From positions 42,738,075 through 42,802,074 of the forward strand of contig CM059564.1 in the NCBI GenBank assembly GCA_030386875.1: DNA of 64,000 bases, in the 5' to 3' direction. The first letter of the stretch is position 1. Each line of letters begins with the position of its first letter. The translations under genes and the position numbers were made by a program. The notes under the pieces are model-generated. The model did no database searches, was not told the origin of the DNA, and saw nothing but the letters and a program-made list of their open reading frames with translations. The DNA comes from Morinoia aosen (taxonomy: Eukaryota > Arthropoda > Malacostraca > Amphipoda > Talitridae). Shown here in pieces: positions 10,113 through 21,690 of the stretch.

Positions 10113-13100
10113 TATTTAAATTCACTTTTTCTCTCTTTGGATCACCTTTGTTTGGGTTTGGAAGGCTTGCAGTAACATAAAACAAAATTTGGCAGATTTA
10201 CTTAACGGTATTCGATTCCAATTCGAACAGCTATATTTTCACTCACCTATTGTTTTCATGAAGTATATTCCAAGGAAAATATCTTACTATTTTGCACGAA
10301 CCCATTGATCTATTCATGTCCTTAGTAATCTTTATCTATTATCTTTCGTTCAATGTTTCATTCGTATCATTATCTACCGAGTTAGAATTTAAATTTCTGT
10401 TTCACTCCACTGGAACAATAGCGAAGAGACAGAAGTTTTGACTTTCATAGCCGTCTGATGAAGTGCAGAAGCCAGAACCAGAGTTCACTCTAGTGAAACA
10501 CATATGTACGTGCTTCATTTGAGGTGACTGAATAGAGTTGACTAAGAATCAGCAGAAGGTAATCAGAAGACAGTCCTGAGACTACAGCCCATCATAGAAG
10601 GTACCGTCAATCGTGCGAGAGTGTCGCATGAGAAGCAATCTTGAGGAGAGGTCCTTAATGTGAGCCATAGCCGTCACCCTGAGAGCCTCTTCACGACCTT
10701 AGAAGGGGAGCATCGGTGCAGCAGAACTGGGGCGACTGTGTTTATCTTATCGGGGTCTTTGTAGCGCATAGCGCGGCTCGCATGCTGACTGCCTTGAGAC
10801 GCAGGTATTACCGAAGATGGTTCTCTTGATTAAATTTTGCCTCTAATAAAATTAAATGTCTAGTTAAATTGAAAACGTTTTTGAAATAACGAAGATCTAC
10901 TCGAACATTTCTTTAAATTAAATCTCGCGTAAAATTATAAACATTTTCGTGATTGCAAGGAGTCTTTACTTTCTATTCGAACGTTATTTTGGAAACTATA
11001 GTAATTTGACACAAGTAAGAGTAAAATTGAAATTTTACTTGCATAAAACTGTTAGTAGGCGTATACACACGAAACTCTGATTATAGTTTTTAATGATTAA
11101 AAGGGTAACAAAATCCCTGTATAATCAAGTATGAGAATTCACAAAAACATTATGAGAGTAAATAAAAATATTCAATCATTGGAGCGAAATGGTTTTAGAA
11201 CAACAAATATAAACCTCTCATGTGAATTATCATACAATCAAATTACTGAACATATAGAAACATTACACGGTTAAGTACTAATGAACTATATTGTGAGGCA
11301 AAAAGTCAACAGACACAAACCATTCCTTAGGTAAAAAACTCCAAATTCTTCATAAAGAACCTCCTTCGACCTCATTCGAAAGAAAATTCAACCATGGAAA
11401 TTCAAAGGAAATTCAATTCATGCGCTACAGATGTGTTTGTTGTACGTGAATACGTGTACTTGGAATCTCTAATCTTTAATTATACATCTTATACTCTAAT
11501 TATAAACCTCTAATTAAAGATCTAATTGTACATTAAGAACCATAGCCTGTCACCTACTTGTATACTGGGTTAATACCTGTTTATTCACATCGTAAAATCT
11601 CGAATGGGTGAGTGCTTTTATCTCCTATTGTTTGTCATTTCACGTTTATGAAAACCAATCAAATTCTAAATTCTTTTAAAAAGGTTGCAGTATTCAGCAA
11701 AAACTGAATCATGCTCAAAAAAATCTGATTTTTTAAATTCCCCGGAAATGAAAATAATTTAAGAGCCTTAGTTTTGTCGAGAACCGTAAACGATCTAATT
11801 CCTCACTGTCGCACGTTTTGTCCCCCCAAAATGGAAACTCATTTCTGTTTCGTCTCGTAAATACGTTTGCATAACTAAAAGTTTTCCGGAGCTCCTATGA
11901 TGTTAGAGCTTCGTTGGCAGGAAGTCTTGAGTAATTCTTGAGTGTGAATGATCAAACGCGTTAAGATGATAAATTGAGCTCATATATGAATCTTGATCAT
12001 CCGACGTTTTTCCTAAAATTCAACCATTAATACCTGCAAAATTGTCTCTAACCCTAGCTTGTCCAAAGGGAGTGAACAAAACTATTGCATCTTCGAAACA
12101 AAGGAGTCAGAGCGATACAATTAGTAATCATGTTATTATTACGTTTGGGAAATTACTGCGTCGGGCTTTCTTTGTTGTTTTGAGCGGAAAATGCAAATTG
12201 CGAGACGAAGCAACGCAAAACAAATTTTAAAATTTTAGCCCTGAAGTTTTTGAAAGTCTAATAGAAATTTCAGGGAAATGGAAAGCAAACAAGTGACCTC
12301 GCCAGGGCACTGCTTTAAAGAAGAGCTCGTATCGGAGAGGGCGTTTCCCGATGGTGCTAGCATTGACTCGCTTACTTTTGGAGTCCGGTTACGTCGCAGA
12401 AATATCGAATTCGAGTAGACTTATTCCGTGCTAAAACTGTGATGAACTATACAAAACATGTCTGTGGTAAATCAAACGGGCAACGATATTCACAAATGTA
12501 CTTCAAATATTAATAAAATGTCATATGATAGTTGTGGTCAAAACTGTTTATGGCTCTAGAGTTTCGAAAATAAATTTACTTCTCTCAAGGCTTTCATTGA
12601 GTTGAGAGTACAATACTTAATGCATTTTTCTGCTGTAGGTTCCATGCTGTGCCAAGAAAAGACAACCGTTTCTGTATTTTATTCCACCAAAATTAATTTC
12701 TTTGCGTTGAACTAATTCACCGGTTATAATATTATTTTCCCGAACACAATTTTTCATCGTAAATTACACATAAGTTTTCAGGCTGAAGAAGGCACCTAGT
12801 TTATGAAGTGATTAGAAAGTAATGTAAAAATCAGAGTCGTTGATTTTAAAAAGTGCTTTTAATTCTTCATTGCAGCGACAGTAAAAATTCATGTGAATCA
12901 ATCATCTCATTGCAGTGCGGGCTATTTTCATCATCATTATCGTCACTGACTGTTAGCAATTGTTACGATTTGAGAATATCCACACATAATCGAGAGAGGC
13001 ATTTCATTGTAGCAGAGATCTCACCTGACTTTAAGTAATGCTGAAGAAAAGATGGAACTGTGCACGGTTATTGTCGATGTGCTAAGGCAGTGGTGCAAAA

Positions 13101-14442
13101 CCTATACAAAAACGTTCATCTTTCGTTTATTTTTAGTTCTGACATATTAAACTCGCTAAGTAGTAATGTCACTTTTAAAAGTGACAATCCTTGCTATTTC
13201 ATTTATTGATAACCTATACAACTGTACACAGTATTTTGATGATAGTTGAAAAGCTTTCGAGTTGTAAAGTTTTCGAGTGCTTTAAATTCAATATTTATTC
13301 GATTACTTCAAATACCTGAACTGCGGATGCACGTAGACCTCAAATATCGATTTTTTAATATTCTTTGGTCTTATTTATTGAATGCTGAATAAATCGGAGA
13401 ATCATTAAACTTGAGGCCCAAATTTTTTTCCGCGATGCAATTTCGATTGTTCGTGAAAATTTAACTTAAGAGTTTATCAAGCGAAACTATAGAAAATTTA
13501 AAAGCGGAGGAGAAAGTTCTTCTTCAAAAATATTCAATACCGTTCATAAATCAAAGCGATCAGTCAGAATATTCGATAGAGGTACTGGCTTTCTAAATAA
13601 ATTTCTCGTGTTGAAGATCTCAAATGTCTGTCAAATAATTAAGTCTTTTAATTTCATGAATGAAAGCACAAAAAAGGTAACCGTACATCAAAAACACCAG
13701 AATGACGTCACAGCAATTGACACAGATTTTGCAGAGTTGAAATTGCGGCGTGATTTTTTATTGTAACTGGAAAAAATGTCTTCCAAACTGATTCAGTGAA
13801 GAAAAAATGCAAAAATTGAATAGATGTCACTATACCGTATCGGTTCTGAAAGAAGTTCTGGGTTAAACATTGATAGATTGTTATGGTGATTGCCACTTTT
13901 GCACACGATAAAAACCAAGGCAACCCTTCCCTCGCTTCTTCTAAGCAATCAGTCATGGCGAAACGTACCCCTATATCCATATTTTATAGTACAAAATTGT
14001 CCCCTTGATGACGTTACGCGTGCGCTTTATTTGAATGAACTCTGGTTATGGCCTCTGCGCTACGTTAGACGACCAAGAAATTCAATCAGTGGATGGAAAA
14101 AATTGAACGTCTCCACCAATGCAGCTCTGGTGTCTTAGTTCCGAGCTACAATATTTCATGGCATTGACAGTCAGATACACTGAGACGGCTACAGTTCAAT
14201 TGCTGCGCCACTCGAATGAATAAAGCCCTGAATTTTTCGGAAATGAGACGACGATCGAAAGCTTTCAAAACATTTTGATGCAGCACATGGAGCTAAAAGA
14301 TTTCGTGATCACTGAGAAATGAAGCATGATTTTTGAAACTTTCATTCCTGGTAGAATTATATTATCTGTACCTGAGTGTCAACGTTTAAATTCCTTTCAA
14401 AGCGATTATATTACTTACTTGCACTTCACTGATCTTGTGTAG
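10113..14442. other. Long gene-poor stretch
   Basis: Mostly AT-rich. A GC-richer patch at 10540-10830 includes a 49-codon open plus frame ending at a TGA at 10827, without splice or domain support. Small local repetition of CTAATT words occurs at 11490-11530. Frames at 12042, 12853, 13708 and 13890 look like chance. CAGTGGTGCAAAACC at 13089 resembles a hAT end, but no partner end was found. Confidence 0.35.
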
Positions 14443-14685
14443 CTAAAGCCCCTGCAGATTCTGCTGCAGAGTCTTGGACATCTCACCAAGTAACAATTTC
14501 TTTGCGGCCAGTTTATCATCTGACATGGCTATTCTGAGACGCAGATTAGCATGAAAAGCTTGGAGATCAAACCTCTCACGGTCGCACAATCGGACAGTAA
14601 TTTCAGACGCAGGGAGTGGCACGTGATGGATCACTGGTGCCAGTTTGGCTGCCACAGATCCATGACCCGAGCTTTGGTCAGACAA
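14443..14685 (-). CDS. Candidate 80-codon reverse frame, unknown product
   Basis: A GC-richer block open on the minus strand. The last third is the most protein-like part: MSDDKLAAKKLLLGEM, then a short amphipathic tail to a TAG. Its first codon is TTG preceded by a stop, so if real it is an internal or 3' exon piece. GTGAGA lies inside the frame and GTAAGTAA lies about 20 bases past its stop, both possible donors. The plus strand is also open (14551-14841). No family is recognised. Confidence 0.25.
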   Translation of the reverse strand: MSDQSSGHGSVAAKLAPVIHHVPLPASEITVRLCDRERFDLQAFHANLRLRIAMSDDKLAAKKLLLGEMSKTLQQNLQGL

Positions 14686-14994
14686 ATTTTAGTGCACTGC
14701 TCCTTCTTATGGTCTGCAATCCATCAAATTATGCTTTGCCAGAATAAATGCAGGGTTGGATTTGATCGTCAACTTGTGTTATTTATCGAATACTACTCTG
14801 GTATAATAGAAACATGGTTAGATTCAATCATAGCTTTCTGATTCGCCTGGTTAAATTTTTATAAAGTTCATTTTTTGTCCATATTTAATCGATCAATTGC
14901 TTCCGGAATTTTTATGCTCTTTCTGTATAGAAGAAAGATTTTTTGAATCTGGCATGGAATTGCATCGCATCTCAGTCATGTCGAAAGCAATTTA

Positions 14995-15075
14995 ACAATA
15001 TAAAAAATGCTTCGAGTTTTATCGAAGGTGTGATTCTTTTATATGGAATTTTTCCCTCTTTGATCCATTTTCAAA
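14995..15075. repeat. Dispersed repeat, copy 1
   Basis: A segment with TTCGAGTTTTATCGAAGGTG followed by GATTCTTTTATATGGAA matches 17151-17232 in the same orientation, at roughly 75% by eye. The copies are about 2.2 kb apart. It may be a fragment of an unrecognised transposon or an old local duplication. Confidence 0.55.
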
Positions 15076-16812
15076 CATTTTACTTCAGTCAATCATTTTT
15101 GCTTATAAAATCGTCATGCAAAGTGACGAATAAAGAAAAGTGTTACTTGTTTGTTAGTTGCTAAATTTTCGAATATGTGATGTTAAATTTCATTTCTTTC
15201 ATGGATTTACGAATCGAATATGAAGTTTTGATCTCAACTTCGATTGGTCGTTTGGAAAAATGAAATTATGTTTTGCGTAAGAGGAAATATGTGAGTAGTG
15301 ATGCTTCTGATATGCTGAGATCTGATTTAAATGACAATTTTACCGAAACAACGAATATAAATAACCGTTTTGCGAGCGAGATGCGCAATTTTTTAGAAAT
15401 AGCAAGTTTCATTTCGAATTCTCCACTGTAGCGAGACCTTTTTTTTGGGCATTCATATTTCAATGCAGAAGAGAAAATTTTACTGCTTGGTGCAAATAAA
15501 CGGAGAGACGTCCTAAATTAAAAAAGAGAAATGGATAATATTATTTACGAAAATAGATTGCGTGATCACGAAATAACACAATAGCTACGATGAAAGACAC
15601 TATGAGAGCCATTACTTACGCTTTAGACACAACAAACATCACAAAGATAACCAAAAAATAAGCTGTAATATCGAACAGAGGAGAATGTACAATTATCCAG
15701 AGTTGAAAAACCCCTTCACATTAGGAAACAATTGTTAACAGTGTTTCAATTACGAAAATTCGATTATTGGTCATTGTTATATTAGTGTCGAATGATTGTT
15801 TTTGCTCTCGAGTTTTCTATGACCTTCGTGATGCAATGGCTATAATGAGGTATATTTATTTGCATACTCTTTGTTCATTAGATCATGAGCATTAGCAAAC
15901 AAAATGTATTTTCGAGTACAGTGGATATGTCACACTGTTTTTGAAACCTTAAGATTCTTCCAATTAATTTTTTTCTGAAGAATTTCGCAGTCCTACCATA
16001 CCTCGAACTCGGAAGCGCAGACCGCGTTTCCTCTTCAGCCTTTGTGGGAATTTAGCGCAAAAAGCTGAAAATGTTCCGTCGTCTGAAAAAATACTTCCTC
16101 TCTTTCTAGGGTATTTAATGAGCGGCCCATTTGGCGCAGAGTGTCGGTGGGGCGTAAACCTCTCTCAAAGTCCATGAAAAAAGCCTTACTTCGTCAACGC
16201 AAATAGCAGCACTGACACCTAATGCCTTCCTCCTTTCTCCTAAAACTAAATCTTTTTTGCATGTAATAGTTACGTATTACATTTCGTCGGAGCCCTGCAA
16301 CTACACTTTGCTTTAGACCACAACGGATAAAAATGTTGAGGGCCATGCAGGTATCTCTTATACCTGAATTTTCAGTTGGTAAAAGTTTCAATTTCACGCC
16401 AAGGTCTTCTACGGGGGTCATTTAATTTCCTTTTCTCTTTTGATGTTCATCTATACGCAAACATACGAATATTTTTACGCAAACTATGCACAGCATGAAT
16501 ATAAAAATGAAAATGTGAATGGAAGACATTGAAGGTACACATCGAAGCTCCTCATAACTTGTACAATCTTTACGCGTTCGTAGACGCTGGTGTTCGTTGC
16601 TTTGTATGAGCGAATGTATACCTAAAGTGACTCAAATAAGGATGCGGGTTAGCATCAGGTGTAGATGTAAGTTATCACGCGCAAAACCCAACTGTATGCA
16701 GCTCGTCTGTAGTAGGGGTATAGACACGTCTTGCGTGTTGCATTTGTTAACTTCAGCCTCATTAGATAGCGCCAAGAATAGGCTGCCTATTGGGTACGAG
16801 AACTCAGAAGCA
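15076..16812. other. AT-rich stretch, nothing firm
   Basis: A slightly GC-richer patch at 16010-16180 and a 104-codon frame that begins at 16597 and runs into the next repeat array. Neither has support as a gene. Confidence 0.35.
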
Positions 16813-17090
16813 GTGGAAGGAACTCACGAAGAATCAACTACGATTTTATATCAAAACAGTGAAAGAAACTCTCGAACAAGAACCAACTTCGATTTTATAA
16901 CAAAACAGTAAAAGAAACTCACTACGAACCAACTTCGATTTTATATCAAAAAAGTGAGAGGAACTCTCGAAGAACCTACTTCAATTTCATATCAAAACAG
17001 TGAAAGGAACTCTCGAAGAACCAACTTCAATTTTATATCAAAACAGTGAGAGGAACTCTCGAAGAATCAACTACGATTTCATATCAAGCT
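16813..17090. repeat. 46-bp minisatellite, six copies
   Basis: Unit heads GTGAGAGGAACTCTCGAAGA lie at 16813, 16859, 16908, 16954, 17000 and 17046. Each is followed by ACCAACTTCGATTTTATATC and AAAACA. One copy has a 3-base insertion. GGAACTCTCGAAGA contains a short self-complementary stretch (TCTCGA-like). 46 is not a multiple of three, so the open frames across it are accidental. Confidence 0.95.
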
Positions 17091-17150
17091 CCAACCATCA
17101 TTGGTGTTATTTTTTCTTACATATAAAAACAAGCCCCAAGCCAATAGTCC

Positions 17151-17232
17151 TCAATATCATAAAAAATATCTCGAGTTTTATCACTGGTAGAATTCTTTTT
17201 GCGCTGAACTTTTCCTCGTTTGGATATTTTTC
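17151..17232. repeat. Dispersed repeat, copy 2
   Basis: Partner of 14995-15075, sharing CTCGAGTTTTATCACTGGTA and AATTCTTTTTGCGCTGAA at equivalent spacing. It sits between the 46-bp and 30-bp arrays. Confidence 0.55.
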
Positions 17233-17386
17233 TAATTTTTGCATAAAAACGAAATATCTAGCGAAGGTATTCAAAGTTTTTCCTTCCAAATGAGATGCAG
17301 TGGCATGAAGAAAACCCAAAAGAACATCATCGCTTGATTTTGCTCGTGCCACACCAAGATTAGGTGATGGTAATGCAATCGCAATA

Positions 17387-17823
17387 TTAATGTCAAAGTT
17401 AAAATGTCATGGTGAATCAATGTCAAAGTTAAAATATCATGGTAAATCAATGTCAAAGTTAAAATGCAATGGCAAAATCAATGTCAAAGTTAAAATGTAA
17501 TGGCAAAATCAATGTCAAAGTTAAAATGTCATGGTAAATCAATGTCAAAGTTAAAATGTCATGGTAAATCAATGTCAAAGTTAAAATGTAATGGCAAAAT
17601 CAATGTCAAAGTTAAAATGTCATGGTAAATCAATGTCAAAGTTAAAATGTCATGGTAAATCAATGTCAAAGTTAAAATTCAATGGCAAAATCAATGTCAA
17701 AGTTAAAATGTCATGGTAAATCAATGTCAAAGTTAAAATGTCATGGTAAATCAATGTCAAAGTTAAAATGCAATGGCAAAATCAATGTCAAAGTTAAAAT
17801 GTCATGGTAAACCAATTTCAAAG
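17387..17823. repeat. 30/31-bp minisatellite with A-A-B higher-order pattern
   Basis: Fourteen copies of TCAATGTCAAAGTTAAAAT plus one of two tails. Tail A is GTCATGGTAAA (30-bp unit); tail B is G(C/T)AATGGCAAAA (31-bp unit). The order is AAB B AAB AAB AAB A, so most of the array is a 91-bp trimer repeated. This implies expansion by trimer-sized steps after A and B had diverged. The shared 19-base core is almost invariant. Confidence 0.95.
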
Positions 17824-18068
17824 AGTGTCCTGTGATCATCATTGTGCGTGGATAGAACTGTGAATTTTTTCAGTGAGCTCACCAGTCTCTCGCAATTTGA
17901 TATTTGTAAGGAAACTCACATTATTAGAGCAAATTTTTATCATTACATATATCTGTACTCCTCAAAAATCACGTTCGTTTTTGCAATTTAAACTTCCTTA
18001 ACATGCTTGGCTACTGTAAATGTTAATAAAATAGATTTCGTAGCTATGAAATTTTATACTGTAACATG
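17824..18068. other. AT-rich spacer between two arrays
   Basis: Nothing recognised between the 30/31-bp array and the 54-bp array. Confidence 0.5.
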
Positions 18069-18640
18069 ACATTTTCGTTGTATTATACATTTATTATAAA
18101 CTGTAAACTTTTTCTCAAAAAACGTTTTCACTATATTTTACTCAAATTATAACCACCGCATACCTTGCTTAAATAACATTTTCGCTGTGTTTTACTTGCA
18201 TCACAGTTGCCGCATACGTTTTTCTCAAATAACATTTTCGTTGTACTTTACGCGTATCATAGTTACCGCATACCTTTTCACAAATAAAATTGTCGTTGTA
18301 CTTTATACGTATCATAGTTTACCTTTTAGTTAAAGTTTTTTAGTTTTTTTTAGTTTACCTTTTCACAAATAACATTTTCGATGTATTTTACACGTATCAT
18401 AGTTACCGCATACCTTTTCACAAAAACATTTTCGTTGTATTTTACACGTATCATAGTTACCGCATACCTTTTCACAAAAACATTTTCGTTGTATTTTACA
18501 CGTATCATAGTTACCGCATACCTTTTCACAAAAACATTTTCGTTGTATTTTACACGTATCATAGTTACCGCATACCTTTTCACAAACAACATTTTCGATG
18601 TATTGTACTTGTATAATAGTTACCGTATATTTTTTTCGAT
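18069..18640. repeat. 54-bp tandem array, about ten copies
   Basis: Unit heads ACATTTTCGTTGTATTTTAC lie near 18069, 18121, 18176, 18232, 18286, 18372, 18426, 18480, 18534 and 18589. Each is followed by ACGTATCATAGTTACCGCAT and ACCTTTTCACAAA. The copies at 18372-18588 are almost identical; the outer ones are diverged (52-56 bp). A T-rich insertion splits the array near 18320-18360. Because 54 is divisible by three, the homogeneous core stays open in one plus and two minus frames. This is probably a side effect of unit length and not evidence for a repeat protein. Confidence 0.95.
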
Positions 18641-20154
18641 TTCGTCTATACCAGCCTACACTGCGCACAGGAGCTCCATGTATGCTCCGACGCCACGCCA
18701 ACACTCGCTCGGACACTTCGCGAGGAGCTTAAAGCATGCAAACACTCATGTTGGAGTGCTGTTCACTACTTACGTTACAAATTAAGCAGCACCTTGAAAT
18801 AAGTTCCGAAAGCTTTCTTTTGTAGTTGAGTGTTTGTTAAACTACTAAGCATGACGAGAGTGAGTGTATGCTGTACAGTATGCTGAAGGTGAAGATTTTT
18901 CCAGAAGTCTGCTTTAAGAAAGTGGGAAAAGCCCTTTGAATGAACGTATCGAGACATGGAATTGAGAATATTACTGATGATGAAATTTGCGTCTGTGTCT
19001 TCTACAATGGCTGAAGTTCATATAATCAAAAATTCCGAATAATTTTAAAATACCCTTGTGGTAAATGAAAACTTGACGGAACGAATGTAACTGATTGCTG
19101 ACTTTCCGTCTTCAGCTCTCAAATTCATATCAAAATTTAGGTGTGAATTCGTTTTCCATGTTGGCGAGTAGAATTACGTATTAGGACATCAGCAATTGTT
19201 TCTTCGGATCAGTCGTACGGAGAAGCACATTCATTTTGATTTCATTGTCTGAGGGAAGAGTTATTCAAACATTTTTATGCGTGGAGCATGGCCTATTCCT
19301 GGCTAAAATGGGTGGTTTTGGAATTTTACGAGCGTATGTTCCCCTGGGACCGGCGCATTGTAAGCGTGGTGTGAGGGAGATTCCAACAAAGCTTATCTCT
19401 GCAAATCTCTCGCATTGTGAAGTGCGGCAAATGGGATCAGAGAAGCTTTGGTGCACGCAAGCTCTTTCAAAGATCGAAAGAGAAATGCTCGAATCTCCAA
19501 CTCTAAACGAAGATCACTCTGGGATTTTTGGGAGCTTACGTCTGAAATGAAATTGCCATAAAGTTTTTCTTATAAGCAGTGAAGTTTTGTGCACGAAATA
19601 CTCGCTCTGTAGCTTGTAATGAGTCCTTCTTTTAGGTAATTACCGGTTTTTTTGATAAAATTTCCCCTTTCTTAGGTGCATCACTGGAGAAAAAATAGAT
19701 GCAAACGAAGTTTTAGTTATTAAATACTATGTCTTACAACAAGCATCTAGTGATCATTCTCCACAGAATTTATACCCAATTAAAAGTAAAATTTAGTAAA
19801 AACAGTGCATAATACTTGAAGGGCATCTATACATGTTGGGATTACACGATAATATTTTTTATCAAGACCCGATGAACTTATTTAATTCGTTGTTTTTCGT
19901 TTATAAACAGTATTTACGATATCCGGGACTTTCAGATCATTTGGTGCAGTAATAGCATATTTAAAACATCAGGAATGAGAAATAAGACGTCACCATCAAT
20001 GGAAACATTTGTTCATATTTAAGAATATTTGATATGTTTGTTTCAGCGCTCTGCTTCCAGTAATAAGAAAAGAGAAAATTAGAGGACCTGCTTCTACTAA
20101 AAACAAGGTGGATTCAACTACTTTTTTCGAATAGACGATTATTCGATTTTTCCG
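18641..20154. other. Mixed stretch without a credible gene
   Basis: A GC-richer patch at 18650-18760, then AT-rich DNA. A 104-codon plus frame (19236-19550, starting at TTG) covers a patch of balanced composition but shows no domain, splice or poly(A) support. Confidence 0.3.
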
Positions 20155-20352
20155 CTAAAACGTGAGGAGAAATTCATGCGGTTTTTGGCCCGACTTATGA
20201 TAATCTCTTCCGCAGTATTGTGGACACGGTCTCTTTAAAATGCTCATTTTACGAAAGGTATTTCCTGTAAGCTCTTCTGCAAGTTGTTGGAGAAATGTCC
20301 TTCGTTGGTGTGGACCTATTTTTCCATTATGAAAAATATGACCATCAACCAC
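20155..20352 (-). pseudogene. Possible piggyBac-type transposase remnant
   Basis: The 65-codon reverse frame contains HQRRTFLQQLAEELTG, which resembles the region near the end of the piggyBac-family DDE domain, where a basic helix of the form RxxFLxxLAxEL is common. A cysteine-containing segment (RPCPQYCGRDYH) follows. Stops lie just upstream, and I found no continuation in other frames, so it would be a short relic. It is judged from memory of the family pattern only. Two piggyBac-like elements elsewhere in the window make such a relic plausible. Confidence 0.3.
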
Positions 20353-21320
20353 TTTTGTATGTTAAAATATTGTTTGTATATATTTATGTCTCCCGGGGAT
20401 TAAAATATTTCTCATATAATTATGGGGAGTCTAGTATTTTTTTTAAATTACAGCCGTTTTTCACATTTAATGCTATTGACTGAGAGAACTGTTTTCAGCT
20501 CATTAGGCGAAAAGACGTTTTTCCACTTCTATGGGACAAATTTTAAATTTTAGGGGTCAGCCGGGGTCGGAAACCCGTTTTTGCTGATCTTTCGAATATC
20601 TGCATTGCATTGGCGTGAATTGAATTCATTTTTCAACGCAAATAATTCCTCACGCGTGACGAACAGTCCTTCTATCTTCAGCGTACTGTTTAATGATGTA
20701 AGATATCGATTCAAACTGCGTCTTTATTATCATATACCTTAAGAATATCCACAAGTTGTACTGTAAAAAAGTATGAGACGTACAAATTGACTGGAAGTTG
20801 ATAATGAAAGACAAATTCTCTTTTTTGTTGGCGTACTTTTTTCACATATGTTGCCTTTTCTTAAGCTACGCTACCTTACGCGCGAATTTATTAACTATGA
20901 ATACACGTTCGAGAGTATATTCTGTCATCAGCAGCTCAGAAATTTATATTGCTCTTCACGGTCACTCAAGTCCCGAGAATAATGGATCCGCTAAAATTCC
21001 TTTTCTGCTTTTCGTCTGAAGTAGGTTCAGCGGTTTCAGAAAGTCTTCTATCTATTTGACTTGAGAGAAAAAAATTGCTTATTATGCATAAATCTCAAAC
21101 GGTTTCTTTTGAATCCCTTTTAAAATTAATCTAAGTTTTTCGCCTTACTATATTTTAAAACACTTCAATATTCTTAGAAGAAAAATACATTAGGGCCACG
21201 CCAGGCATTTTGGGCAGCTGAGTTGACACGTTTGAAATCAACAACCAGCTCGTATTAATGCAATGTCAGTGCTGAAGATTCTCATAAATTCATCGAAGCA
21301 AGATAAAGATCAAAGAATCT
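20353..21320. other. AT-rich stretch, nothing recognised
   Basis: Frames of 62 and 73 codons only, with no support. No repeat array or transposon end was seen. Confidence 0.4.
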
Positions 21321-21425
21321 TACCGCCACAGCCTGTACCAATATAGCTGTACCATTGCAAAATGTACCATAACAATACGTACCGTTACAGTAAGTACCAA
21401 TACAGGGTGTACCATAAACCAGTCT
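21321..21425. repeat. 15-bp tandem array, left block
   Basis: Seven copies of a TACCATTACAG..TG unit (one of 14 bp), such as TACCGTTACAGTAAG and TACCAATACAGGGTG. The array continues on the far side of the hairpin at 21426-21517. Because 15 is divisible by three, both strands stay open, giving Tyr/His-rich or Val/Met-rich peptides that are unlikely to be real. Confidence 0.9.
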
Positions 21426-21517
21426 AACTTTTTCGCCACCTGCATGCATCTTTTTCGCCGCCCAAGTAATTAAATCATTTAGGCGGCGAAAAACATGCAT
21501 GCTCCGGCGAAAAAGTT
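21426..21517. repeat. Near-perfect 36-bp inverted repeat inside the 15-bp array
   Basis: Arm 21426-21462 pairs with arm 21482-21517 around a 19-base AT-rich loop. The distal part AACTTTTTCGCC and the proximal part TTTTTCGCCGCC pair perfectly; a CATGCATG-containing middle pairs apart from a few bases. AACCAG occurs on both sides (21417-21422 and 21527-21532) and could be a target duplication, making this a tiny foldback insertion. The same word could instead belong to the array unit. The stem is GC-rich in an AT-rich region. Confidence 0.85.
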
Positions 21518-21525
21518 TGCCTGGG

Positions 21526-21690
21526 TAACCAGCAAGTATCATTACAGAAAGTACCATTACTGCAAGGAGGATCATTACGGCTGCGATCATTACAGTATGT
21601 ACCATTATAGCATGTACCATTACTGTATATACCATTACGGCATGTGCCCTTACATCATGCACCATTACAGCAGTTACCATAACAGCAAGG
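21526..21690. repeat. 15-bp tandem array, right block
   Basis: About ten copies of the same TACCATTACAGCATG-type unit as 21321-21425, with a 5-base irregularity near 21570. The two blocks are in register apart from the hairpin between them. Confidence 0.9.

Noticed and set aside
10680..10829. 49-codon plus frame in a GC-richer patch
   Set aside because: Length is expected by chance at that composition; no start, splice or domain evidence.
13089..13103. hAT-like end CAGTGGTGCAAAACC
   Set aside because: No inverted partner or 8-bp duplication was found within a reasonable distance.
16813..18640. CRISPR array
   Set aside because: The repeats are directly adjacent with no unique spacers, and no cas gene or bacterial gene context is present.
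18363..18785. Three overlapping frames of 80-134 codons
   Set aside because: All read the 54-bp repeat; three frames open at once indicates unit length, not selection.
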